From Nemopilema nomurai (lineage: Eukaryota > Cnidaria > Scyphozoa > Rhizostomeae > Rhizostomatidae), in the NCBI GenBank assembly GCA_003864495.1, contig ML133496.1, positions 2,199,631 to 2,263,630 of the forward strand: 64,000 nt of DNA, read 5' to 3'. Shown here piece after piece: positions 40,201 through 49,147 of this stretch. Each line of letters begins with the position of its first letter. The stretch's first letter is position 1. The notes beneath the pieces were generated by a model, which did no database searches, was not told the origin of the DNA, and worked only from the letters and a program-made list of their open reading frames with translations. The translations under genes were made by a program, and so were the position numbers.

Positions 40201-43200
40201 TTGAACCATCACGTTCTTTATTCCACACACGTGTACAGCTCTGCCTATAAGGCAACATACACTTTATGACAGACGTCAGAAACAGAAATGAAGTTGACAG
40301 TGACAATAGTGATGACTCAAAATGACCCAAAATTATAGCCCAAATTGATTAGGGCTGTCTCAACCTGCTTCCTCCTTAATAGTGGCTATCTGTGGGTTTA
40401 TCCAAACTCTCATCGTTACTATAGCTACAGCATCCATTGTTACTATAGCTACAGTCGTAGTCTTTGTCAACGTGGTATCTCTTATCTCGGCTTTCAACTT
40501 ATATGCTCTCTATCTTCCTTTGTATTTTATCTGCCCAAATATTTTTGCAAGTCTTTTAGTTTCTTTGCCATTTTGATTAATTCTAACGTTCAGCTGTTGT
40601 CTCCGTTGTAAGAGGTTTATTTGAAAATGCTTTTAAAGGAAACCAATTTGTAAAAGTGAATTTTAGGTAGAAGAAGGGATAAGTTCTTGTGTATGTTAAT
40701 ATCTATAAATAATTGATGGAATATCTTTCTAGATCACAGACCGGATGTTGCTGAGTTCTGTTATTCGGAGCTCTGAAACTCAAGCTTTAGAAGAGGTCGG
40801 TAAATTTCCTTTTAGTTAGTCGCATACAAGGGAGCACCTTTCATGTTTTCGGAAGAAGCGCGAAAAAATTTCTTTAATTCTTAATTGAGTCGCCGTTTTA
40901 TGCAGGGAATAATTCAACTTTCTCAACTATTCTTTGTCTTCGCAGAAAATTATTTTGACTTTGCAAGACCGCGCTCAGCTATTTAATTTGAATAAATCCA
41001 AATTTTTGCTTAAGAGTTAGAATAATTTGTACCTACTTGTACTTTCAAATTGTCGGTAAAAACGTTTAATTTTTTCTTCGCATCATCTTACTTCTTCAGG
41101 CCTCTCTTACATGTGTTGCCTCTCTTGCGTGGCTCGCCTCTCTTGCGTGGCTCGCCTCTCTTGCGTGGCTCGCCTCTCTTGCGTGTCTTTGCCTTGCTTA
41201 TGTTTTCTTTGTCTAGAACGAGGCATCTGTTATTTGGCCAAATATTGTCGTAGCGAACAGTTGGCCTATTCTCGACTCATAGTCAACTTAAAAGCAGCCA
41301 TGTTAACAGGATAAGCAATGAACAATTATTGTTAAGCTTTGGCCTAGATTTGTGCAGAAACGAAGCATTTTCTGATTCTATTAATTCATTGTTTGGGAAT
41401 ACTCTTGTCTACGTTTAAATAAGCCAGAACGTAAGCTACATACATAGAGTGTCGTGTACTGCTAAGGCGCTATTGTGTCTACGCCTCTGCCACCTGTCTT
41501 CAAGAACCAATTTGATTAGATCAGCTATGCCGGGAGCCCAGTAATGATCATCCTTCATTTCGACTATGACCACTACTGCTGAAGTCCTTGCACTTTTGTA
41601 GTGGAACCTCAGAGCAAAGAAAGGCATTAATAAGACTTGCCAGCTAAGAAGCAAACAGCAGAAATCTTACCATGGTCACGCCACCAAAATATGAAGTCTG
41701 GTCACGGTACCAGAGAAAGACAACAAGCCTTGAACAATATACAGAACATGCTTCTGAGAGACACGACATACTAGAAGCGTAGAAGGTCTAATCCGTCGGG
41801 TTAAACATTTCATTTCATTTCTCATGTCTCCGACAATATTTTAAAAATAGGGACGACAAAACTAGATATGTCTCTTTTTTACCCAGAAAAGTTCTTGAAA
41901 ATGACAAATTCCGCGTTCAGCATTAACTTTTTGTTGAGTCAGTTTTCTATTTTCTTTTGCGCGTTTTAATTGGCTCACGACGTGTTTAAAAAAATAATCT
42001 GGTTAGCTGAAAATCTTTTTCGTCCTTTTAGGAAGCGTGGGAAGGAAAGCATGTAAACAAATGAATGATCTTTCTTTTTACCGTGGTGCTCGGCCTAGGA
42101 CCCTGGCTGCTTTACGGTCTAGGCTACGCTAGGACCCAGACTACGCTTGGGCCTAGGCTACGCTTGGGCCTAGGCTACGCTAAAGCCCAGAGGTCTAGGC
42201 TCTAGTCTATATCAGCAGCTCCTTTTGGACATGGTCGTAGTTACTTTGAAAAAGCAGCTAGGATGTCTAGATCATCAGAAGAAAAGACTCCCATGTGTCT
42301 TTATTTGTAGAAAATCCTAGTTTTTATGTCATAGCACACGGGTTTGACCTTGTTATATAAAGAGCATACAATCTGTTCGTTATTTCTTATGGGCTTCTGA
42401 CGTCAATGCTATTCAATTGCATGACGTCACACGCAGTTTGTACCCAGCAATGTCTTCTTCAGCTCTCCGCTTTTTTCCGAACCTGCGTCAATCCCCAAAA
42501 TCTAATCATCATTTTGGTTCTTGTTCTTGCTGTATTTTGCTGACCTCATCTAAATTAAGTTCGTATAGAGGACGGAAGCTATCCTTTTCCACCCTATCCA
42601 GTGTTTGAGTTGCGAGTTTGTGGAGAGTCCCCAAAGAAAGGATAGCGGAAGACAAATACTATGCCATCGCTGAAAATGTCAGTTGCTTATGCTACCAATG
42701 ACAATTTGTTTCCTTTGTAGAATGTTAATTTCATGTCACTCTCCGTTACAGGCCATGCTTCAAGATAAGCTCAAGGCTACCGACTGGGAGACGACTGACG
42801 AAACGCTGACAGAAATTGTCGCCCGCGAGTCGTATTTACAATGGTTAAAGGAAAGCCAAAGAAAACATCGATCACAGGTATGTTTTGATGACTTGTCTGT
42901 GATACAAACACCATGGCAAGATGAAGTGTTTTGGTTTACTGTTCAATTTATTACGTCAGTCGTCGGCTGTTTGGTACCAGTCCCCTTATACAACACGGTT
43001 TCATGATCGGAATGTTATTGCATTACTCCTGCTCTAGTTTACTAGATCAGATATTTTTGTAGACTTTTTAATTTTATTTTTGGAAGGCATTAGGGCCGAA
43101 ATGAAGCTCTTTGGAGCAGTTGGGAATTCACTCAGCAAGTTTAATACGATGGTCTTGGTCGTTGCAAAGAAATTGAATTGCTTACAAAATATACAACCGA

Positions 43201-46200
43201 AGTTGATGAAAGGTCATCATTAGGATACAAAAAGCAAGCAAAAATAAAGTGTCTGTCTTTAAATGTTTTGGTTCTTTTATCGAGCCAAAAATTGCATGAT
43301 TTATTGAATAATTAAGCACTTCTCAGCTTCCTGCTCAAGGCCTAAGAGTTTTGATATCATGGCAGTGGTAGAAAATTGACAAGTATTTCAAAATGGAATT
43401 ATAATCCTGATACTGATGAAAAAGAAATAAATTTGCAATCAGCTGGAGTTGGAGCCACCAAATTTGCCATTGTATCGAATACACGTGTTTCCCTTCCACG
43501 CATGCATGGAGTAGGCCAGATGCGAGCATGTGTGCTAACACCTTTGTTTCTTTTACGCCAATGTCTTTGAGTTCCTGTAAGAACAGACACCTGCCTATTT
43601 GGAATTGTTTGCGCGTGGATCCCTTTATTGGTTTTGCGCCAAATCAATTCACCTGAAACTAACTCTTGTTTGCTTAGGCCGCGGCTGCCGAAAGCTCCTC
43701 CGCGTCCAGCTCGCAGAGTAAGCGGTCTCCTCCGCACGACCAACCCTCTCCCCGGCCCTGCGCTTCGGGTTATTCCCCTCGGTCGCCGCGTTCAAGTAAA
43801 CCTACAAGCCCACGGCAGCATTCGCCAGGGTCATCACCAAAGCGACCGGACGACCCAACCGCAAATAGCAGATGCTCCCCCGCACGAAAACAAGACGTTG
43901 ATAACTGCGTTGGCGCATCTGGTTGGAGTGGCGGTTATCCCCCGAATCACGGTGAGTTTCAACATCTTATACCTTGTTTCTTTTAAGCGAGAACAAGCCC
44001 CTGTTTGTTTTTGCTGTGTGACGTCAAAACTGAATGCCATTCCCTTTGATCAGAAGACAAAAGAAGCTGACTATTTAAATTATATGCACCAAGGCTAGCA
44101 AGTGTATAGGGGGGTCTGGACGCTTCCTTACCCGGGTTAAGTTTGACCCATGCAACAGTTTCACTAATATCTCTATTTATACGGAGTCGGTAGAGGCACA
44201 GTTTAACTTGTTATTCGGTGCAGCTTCTAAAGAAAGACGACAACCACAACCACAGTTTTGTGGATGACACCAAGCTTCAATGCTATTTCGACCCATGCCT
44301 TAAGCTTTCAGTAGGCCTTCTTTAGGGTGAGTCTTGCAGTAGATGCCCACTAGCAAATGGTATATATATAAATAAGTACATTTATATACATTATAAATAC
44401 ATTTTATATATATATATACAAGTACATATAAGTACATTATGTATATAATAAGTACATTGAGGGGTCTTCTAAGAAATCTACTAAGAAATAATTGGAGAGT
44501 TTTGGTCATTTTGAGGAAGCACTTAATCGTGGGACAAACACTGCAGAAAAACTGCCTTCCCTGCCAAACGCAAAAGCTCCATTCTGCTTGTATTCTACCC
44601 CTTCGAATGATTAATAGTTGCTAAAAACCTTTCCAACCATTCGGCTTCTTATGAGTTCTGCCCGTCCACTTTACAACACACACACTTGCTGCAGCTGTGG
44701 GCCTCCTTGGAACGGGAAACTATACTCGTAGACACACTGTTGATTTTGCTGACCTGACCCTAACTACTAAAAGTTTCCCTGTCGAAATGTGTTTTTAACT
44801 CATATTTCCAACCTTATATTCGCGTTATATCCGAAGCAAAACTTGGACTGAGAATGCCGCTTATTTTTCAAATCACCGATTGCAGATGTTCGCCGGAAAT
44901 TCTTGTTTTTGATTTTAAGTTTCGGCTCTTTTGTCTCAGTTTTTGCCTCAATTTACCGCTCATTCGGTATATGTATTCACTTTATCCAGCGTGAGACGAA
45001 GGCGTTTTCGTTTGAGAAGGCTCATTAAGTCAGGAAAGATTTCTTTGATGGAAGCCCTCATCCGGACATGTCGTAGAAACGGGGCTTTTCGTATGATTTG
45101 TACATGAAAACTTTACCCATAAGCTCTTCGAAGACCTCGTTATCTTCTTTTTCGTCAGAAAGTGGAACGTATTTCCCCACTGAATTGTCCACATCCAATG
45201 CTGAACGTCTCGTTACAGAGACGAGGCTTCGTATGTCGTCTTCCGACAGGACGTACACCAACTGATTATAGATGCAACATCCTCCGGAGCTGTCTAGTTT
45301 CCATACTGCTCGACCTGATGACGTAATTAGTTTACCCTAACCTTTACCCTAATCTTTACCCTAACCCTAATCCTTTACTTGAAATAATTAATCATACTAA
45401 TTTATGACTATCAGGTCGAACAGTATGGAAACTAGACAACTCCACATCCTCCAGGCAAAATTTTGTCAGGTTATCGCATTAGGCAGAAAGATCGGAGTAG
45501 GGACTTGGAACATTATTTGTTCCATAAGCGTGCACCGTTCTGTCTCCGCGAACAGTGTCAAGCGCTTTGTGACATAAAGTTATAGTGACCCTCATAAACA
45601 TGGCACTTAATTAAAAACTTTTAAATCCTTTTTAGAAATGAGCCATTCCAAATTTGTTGCAGTTGGCACAATGCTGAAACATATAGGCCGACATTGTCAT
45701 TTTGCAAAATGAAATTACGCTTCCGAAGGCCAGAAGTGTGCGTCTAACTCAACACGAGTTCCCCTGATTGATGAGGTTTTGAGGTTGTCCGCTTTCTGCA
45801 GCTTTTTTTAATTAGCTACGTTTTTGGGTTGCCCTTTTACTCAGAATCTGACCCCAATGATAGGTGTTTTCCACTCCTGTTCTTCCCCCAACCGATCTAC
45901 GTTGAAGTTTGTTGATTGCAAAGTTTGTTTTGGCATGTTCGGGGAAAATTAAGAATCTGAGGCTTCCCGCTGTAGTTCCATTTTGATATTCGCAAAAACT
46001 TCAGATAGTACAGGTTTTAGCGTGTCTAGTAGAATCACCATAATCGTTGTAATGCCGGCTCGAAAGAAAATGTCAATTTCGAGAACGACGAATTCGAGTG
46101 GATTTGGCGAGTGGATTATGTTCGGCTTACATTAAGGCCCCGTTTACACTGCAACGGATCCGCATAGATCCGTACCCAAACTGGTTACGATAGGCCTTGC

Positions 46201-49147
46201 GTTTACACGGGCACGGTAGGATCCGTATCTTTTCTTGGAGAGATCCGTACCTTTTTGGTACGATTAGAGAGCGAATCCATTTAGATCCGTTCCTTCATCG
46301 GCGCCGTGTAAGCGGGTGGATACGGGTCTGCAAAGGCACGGCAGTGAAACGAGACCACCAAATTGAAAATTAACAATCACCTTGTCATTGCGCATGCTTA
46401 AAAAGAATAGGGCCCCGTTTACACGAGAGTGAAAGGAACGGATCCCAAAGATCCGGATCTTTTAGGTGCGATATGGGTACAATACACAAGCGTTTACACG
46501 AGATCGGATCCTAAACTATAAAGCGTTTACACGGGAACGGGCCAAAAGCGAATCTCTCTTTTTAAGCATGCGCAATGACAAGGTGATTGTTAATTTTCAA
46601 TTTGGTGGTCTCGTTTCCTGCCGTGCCTTTGCGGATCCGTATCCACCCGTTTACACGGCGCCAATAAAAGAACGGATCCAAATGGATTCGCTCTCTTATC
46701 GTACCCAAAAAGGTACGGATCTCTCCAAGAAAAGATACGGATCCTACCGTGCCCGTTTAAACGCAAGGCCTATCGTAGCCAGTTTGGGTACGGATCTATG
46801 CGGATCCGTTCCCGTGTAAACGGGGCCGAATCAAGACTGCAACAGGATGTAATGTGGTTTTTTAACCAAGGGTCGTGGTCGTTGTAGCAACTTGCGGTGA
46901 GAATGCATCCTGTTTCTACAGCTTTTTAAACCATCAAAATCAATTTATATATCCACCTTTCGTGAGCCGTTAATGCAACTGGTGAGTAATGCTGCTGACC
47001 AGTGGCCACTCGGGCTCGCGGACTGGGCAACTAGAAAAACTTTGACTACGCATGCGCTAAATACCATGTTTGCGACACATGCGGCGAACATCAATGTTAT
47101 GCATTGTAATGGCTTTAAAAGTTGCTTAATAACAAAGAAATGTCATATTACACGGAACAAGTTGATATTGATTCGTTCTGCAATACCTTGCAAGTAGGGG
47201 TGTAGAGCTAGGGTAGCTTAGGGAGGTTGAGCTCCCCTTGTATAAAAAATTGGCAAATTTGTATATCTTCTATTGTTTTTCTGCAATATTTAATGCAAGA
47301 GCCCCCCTTGTTATTTTGATAGCACTACACCTCTGCTTGCAAGATAAGCTGCACCATTCGATTCAGAGATTCAACAATTTGCAATAAAATTGGCATAGCG
47401 TGTCATTCTTCATTCAATCATTAAAGGGAAATTTTTCAAGTGGTTCGGCATAATTTTGGTATTGAGCTGATCATGATTAAAATTTAGTATTTGTACCTAA
47501 TTGATGGCTGAAACATTTCATGCAGAACGGATGTAGAACTCAAGGTAGACTCAGTCTTCATTTAACGCCATGTAAAAGGCATTCAGAAAAGAAAAACAGC
47601 AAGGTCGCCGGATGAAAGGTTTTGATCATTAGGATTTTGTATTTGAAATGAATGTTGTGGGTTGATCAAGAACTCGATTTCATGTGAAGATCTGCTGTAT
47701 TATAACCATTTAGCTGATGCTCCAACTTATCTATTGTCTATTTATCATCTTATCTATAGGTATTTTTGAAGGCATTTAAGATAATCTTAAAGTCAGGCCT
47801 GCTGCTCTGTCATGTAACGTTAGAATTTAGGAATACCATGTCAGGTTATCCACAAATGTCCCATGTACTGTGAAGTAATCTCAGATTCTGAAGCTACCGC
47901 CAGGTTATCTGGCAAGATCTGATCCTGTTCTAAGTATTCACGGTTTTGAAGAGCACTTTGGATTATCTTCCACCCAGGCTTGCTTTTGCTCCAGGTAATC
48001 TTAGATTAAAGAGTTGATCGGATTATCTAGCAAGATTTACTTCAGTTCAAATTAATCGCAGATTTGGGTAGCTCGGGATTATCTAGTAAGGTAGGCCCAC
48101 ATCTGCTGCAAGGAATCTTTGATTACGGATATAATTTAAGGTTGCACATTCTTGCAACCTAGATTACCTAAAGAGGTAAGCCCACAGCTGCTCCAAGTAG
48201 TCTTTGATTACGAATATAATTTAAGATTGCACATTCTTGCAACCTAGATTACCTAAAAAGGTAAGTCCACAGCTGCTCCAAGTATTCTTTGATTACGAAT
48301 ATAATTTAAGATTGCACATTCTTGCAACCTAGATTACCTAAAAAGGTAAGTCCACAGCTGCTCCAAGTATTCTTTGATTACGAATATAATTTAAGATTGC
48401 ACATTCTTGCAACCTAAATTACCTAAAAAGGTAAGTCCACAGCTGCTCCAAGTATTCTTTGATTACGAATATAATTTAAGATTGCACATTCTTGCAACCT
48501 AGATTACCTAAAAAGGTAAGTCCACAGCTGCTCCAAGTATTCTTTGATTACGAATATAATTTAAGATTGCACATTCTTGCAACCTAAATTACCTAAAAAG
48601 GTAAGTCCACAGCTGCTCCAAGTATTCTTTGATTACGAATATAATTTAAGATTGCACATTCTTGCAACCTAGATTACCTAAAGAGGTAAGCCCACAGCTG
48701 CTCCAAGTATTATTTGATTACGAATATAATTTAAGATTGCACATTCTTGCAACCTTGATTACCAAAAGAGGTAAGCCCACAGCTGCTCCAAGTATTCTTT
48801 GATTACGAATATAATTTAAGATTGCACATTCTTGCAACCTAGGTTACCTAAAAAGGTAAGTCCACAGCTGCTCCAAGTATTCTTTGATTACGAATATAAT
48901 TTAAGATTGCACATTCTTGCAACCTAGATTACCTAAAGAGGTAAGCCCACAGTTGCTCCAAGTAGTCTTTGATTACGAATATAATTTAAGATTATACATC
49001 CTAAGCAATCTCGATTCTGGTACCTTCGTAGATTTCAACGAATGGGATGACGACCAAATTATCGCCGCCGTGTTAGCGAAGTCGCAAAAAGAATATTACG
49101 ACCAGCTGTCGAATTCAGGAGGCCATCGAAACAGCGACAAAAGTTGA
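33881..49147 (+). CDS. OTUD5: OTUD5-type OTU deubiquitinase, nine coding exons
   Basis: Joined exons are 33881-34294, 35018-35111, 37389-37453, 38564-38720, 39743-39900, 40733-40795, 42752-42877, 43678-43951 and 49032-49147. All introns are GT-AG, phases close, and the product is about 488 residues (human OTUD5 is 571). The start MTILPKKK equals the human N-terminus. Residues about 150-296 form the OTU domain, with catalytic Asp161 and Cys164 in [10 protein letters not shown] and His272 in YHGRVHYNS. Ser123 in GYNSSDE aligns with human Ser177, whose phosphorylation activates the enzyme. A Ser/Pro/Arg-rich linker (exon 8) precedes a C-terminal UIM-like helix, [20 protein letters not shown]. 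The family removes K48/K63 ubiquitin chains, acting in signalling, chromatin and innate pathways. The enzyme looks intact. Additional exons inside the last intron cannot be excluded. Confidence 0.95.
34295..35017 (+). other. OTUD5 intron 1
   Basis: 723 bp of AT-rich sequence with GT-AG borders; no further element seen. Confidence 0.85.
35018..35111 (+). CDS. OTUD5: OTUD5 exon 2 (catalytic Asp/Cys)
   Basis: Encodes [20 protein letters not shown] and then [11 protein letters not shown], holding Asp161 and Cys164. The acceptor is TTTTTAAAG|AAG, a NAGNAG tandem; using the second AG would start the exon at 35021 and drop one Lys. The donor is GTAG|GTAAGA, phase 1. Confidence 0.92.
35181..36110. 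mobile_element. 930-bp hAT-like non-autonomous element in OTUD5 intron 2
   Basis: The ends are perfect 11-bp inverted repeats, CAGGCCTTTTC at 35181-35191 and its complement at 36100-36110. They are flanked by identical 8-bp direct repeats TTTGAATG (35173-35180 and 36111-36118). An 8-bp duplication with ends starting CAGG fits the hAT superfamily. Subterminal palindromes (GGGCAATGAACTGCCC near 35209 and AGGCGGTCAACTGCCT near 36036) with nearby GATCGCCCG/GATCGTCCG occur at both ends. The open frame 35532-35951 inside does not resemble a transposase that I recognise. Confidence 0.8.
36119..37388 (+). other. OTUD5 intron 2, right part
   Basis: AT-rich sequence after the hAT-like insertion; no coding exon recognised. 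Confidence 0.7.
37389..37453 (+). CDS. OTUD5: OTUD5 exon 3
   Basis: Follows TTCTTTTGCAG and encodes [22 protein letters not shown], nearly the same as human OTUD5 in this segment. It is 65 nt and too short for ordinary open-frame listing. Donor ATG|GTCAGT, phase 0. Confidence 0.92.
37454..38563 (+). other. OTUD5 intron 3
   Basis: AT-rich sequence with a good pyrimidine tract at its end. No repeat or gene was recognised. Confidence 0.8.
38564..38720 (+). CDS. OTUD5: OTUD5 exon 4
   Basis: Follows TTTTATTTTCAG and encodes [15 protein letters not shown], a Lys/Arg-rich stretch, and [20 protein letters not shown], the core of the OTU fold. Donor ATTG|GTAAGT, phase 1. Confidence 0.93.
38721..39742 (+). 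other. OTUD5 intron 4
   Basis: AT-rich intron with canonical borders; nothing else recognised. Confidence 0.8.
39743..39900 (+). CDS. OTUD5: OTUD5 exon 5 (catalytic His)
   Basis: Follows TTTGTCTCGTAG and encodes EPMNTFFCQ...[14 protein letters not shown] with catalytic His272, then [13 protein letters not shown]. The GC content is clearly above the introns. Donor CCGGGG|GTAGGT, phase 0. Confidence 0.93.
39901..40732 (+). other. OTUD5 intron 5
   Basis: Contains a 16-bp direct repeat GTTACTATAGCTACAG twice, 8 bp apart (about 40414-40453). No coding exon was recognised. Confidence 0.7.
40733..40795 (+). CDS. OTUD5: OTUD5 exon 6
   Basis: Twenty-one codons, [21 protein letters not shown], follow the acceptor ATCTTTCTAG. 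The weak match to human (EQSLMKNAIKTSEESWIEQ) and the phase fit support it. The in-phase donor is GAG|GTCGGT; a stronger-looking GTAAAT lies 4 nt downstream and would break the frame. Confidence 0.8.
41101..41196. repeat. 18-bp minisatellite in OTUD5 intron 6
   Basis: CCTCTCTTGCGTGGCTCG repeats at 41119, 41137, 41155 and partly at 41173, with a diverged unit before it. The period is a multiple of three so frames stay open, but it sits in the middle of an intron and shows no splice borders. Confidence 0.9.
42112..42205. repeat. 17-bp minisatellite in OTUD5 intron 6
   Basis: Units of AGGCTACGCTTGGGCCT recur about five times with variation (AGGCTACGCTAGGACCC and similar). Both CCTAGG palindromes and TACGCT motifs repeat. 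Confidence 0.85.
42752..42877 (+). CDS. OTUD5: OTUD5 exon 7
   Basis: Forty-two codons with [19 protein letters not shown] and [20 protein letters not shown], close to the human helix after the OTU domain ([21 protein letters not shown]). Acceptor CTCTCCGTTACAG, donor CACAG|GTATGT, phase 0. Confidence 0.93.
43678..43951 (+). CDS. OTUD5: OTUD5 exon 8 (Ser/Pro/Arg-rich linker)
   Basis: Open for 91 codons, starting [19 protein letters not shown] and rich in Ser, Pro and Arg, as the human protein is at this place. Acceptor TTTGCTTAG, donor CACG|GTGAGT, phase 1. GC-rich relative to its introns. The +1 frame is also open by chance. Confidence 0.85.
44359..44460. repeat. AT-rich simple-sequence patch (TATA/AAGTACAT)
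   Basis: Alternating TA runs with repeated AAGTACAT words, in OTUD5 intron 8. Confidence 0.8.
45058..45264 (-). pseudogene. Possible coding exon or gene relic on the opposite strand, unidentified
   Basis: On the minus strand, after a CAG acceptor (45264-45262), 67 codons run from [16 protein letters not shown] to [10 protein letters not shown] and a TGA at 45060-45058. The composition is acidic with many charged residues and codon use looks coding, unlike the random frames around it. The frame is also open upstream ([14 protein letters not shown]) across a point where the element at 45286-45443 has inserted, up to a TAA at about 45465. I do not recognise the family. It may be a terminal exon of a nested gene or a retrocopy remnant; no partner exon was found. 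Confidence 0.35.
45277..45452. mobile_element. 158-bp MITE with 9-bp target duplication and telomere-like core
   Basis: The element 45286-45443 has inverted ends of about 34 bp with three mismatches (GGAGCTGTCTAGTTTCC left, GGAAACTAGACAACTCC right). Identical 9-bp direct repeats ACATCCTCC lie at 45277-45285 and 45444-45452. A 9-bp duplication suggests the Mutator group. Its interior carries TTTACCCTAACCTTTACCC and CCCTAACCCTAATCC, i.e. degenerate 12-bp units containing the telomere word CCCTAA. Confidence 0.85.
46136..46827. mobile_element. Foldback element with ~270-bp inverted arms
   Basis: The left arm (46136-46405) and right arm (46558-46827) are inverted copies at roughly 90% identity or more, with outer ends GGCCCCGTTTACAC and GTGTAAACGGGGCC. 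Both arms repeat GATCCGTA words. The 152-nt loop starts with another GGCCCCGTTTACAC (46411-46424), so a related element or partial copy sits in the middle. The left flank is TTAA (46132-46135) but the right flank is GAAT, so no clean target duplication is visible. It lies in OTUD5 intron 8. Confidence 0.9.
47187..47343. mobile_element. 141-bp hAT-like MITE with 8-bp target duplication
   Basis: Element 47195-47335 is bordered by identical CTTGCAAG at 47187-47194 and 47336-47343. The ends are TAGGGGTGTAGAGCTA and, on the complement, CAGAGGTGTAGTGCTA, which fits hAT ends of the form CAGGGGTG. The interior is non-coding. It lies in OTUD5 intron 8. Confidence 0.85.
47844..48090. repeat. Old ~58-bp repeat ladder preceding the 85-bp array
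   Basis: GGTTATCC/GGTTATCT/GGATTATCT words recur near 47843, 47902, 47960, 48020 and 48076, at steps of about 56-60 bp, with AATC...GATT words between them. Copies are strongly diverged. The motif matches the AGATTACCT part of the adjacent 85-bp units, so this seems to be an older form of the same repeat. Confidence 0.55.
48096..49010. repeat. 85-bp minisatellite with a splice-donor motif in each unit, end of OTUD5 intron 8
   Basis: Units start with CCCACAGCTG or TCCACAGCTG at 48181, 48266, 48351, 48436, 48521, 48606, 48691, 48776, 48861 and 48946, with an exact 85-bp step; a diverged first unit starts at 48096 and the last is truncated. Each junction holds AAAAAG|GTAAGT (six times) or AGAG|GTAAGC (four times), i.e. 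strong 5' splice-site consensus. CTTGCAACCTAG, acceptor-like, lies 13 nt before each. The array stops about 20 nt before the last exon. Confidence 0.95.
49032..49147 (+). CDS. OTUD5: OTUD5 exon 9 (UIM-like C-terminus, stop)
   Basis: The G left from exon 8 plus AT completes Asp, giving [25 protein letters not shown] and ending NSDKS before TGA at 49145-49147. Human OTUD5 ends DKS after a similar NDWDDDEILASVLAVSQQEYL segment. The acceptor CTGGTACCTTCGTAG has a weak pyrimidine tract, and the preceding intron ends in the 85-bp minisatellite. Confidence 0.88.

Noticed and set aside
43628..44098. 156-residue frame overlapping OTUD5 exon 8
   Set aside because: It is a shifted frame over the real exon and reads through the GTGAGT donor into intron.
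45340..45380. True telomere or chromosome end
   Set aside because: CCCTAA words are few, degenerate and enclosed in a MITE with target duplications.
46466..46819. 117-residue frame
   Set aside because: Falls in the arms and loop of the foldback element; repetitive GATCCG words, no protein family.
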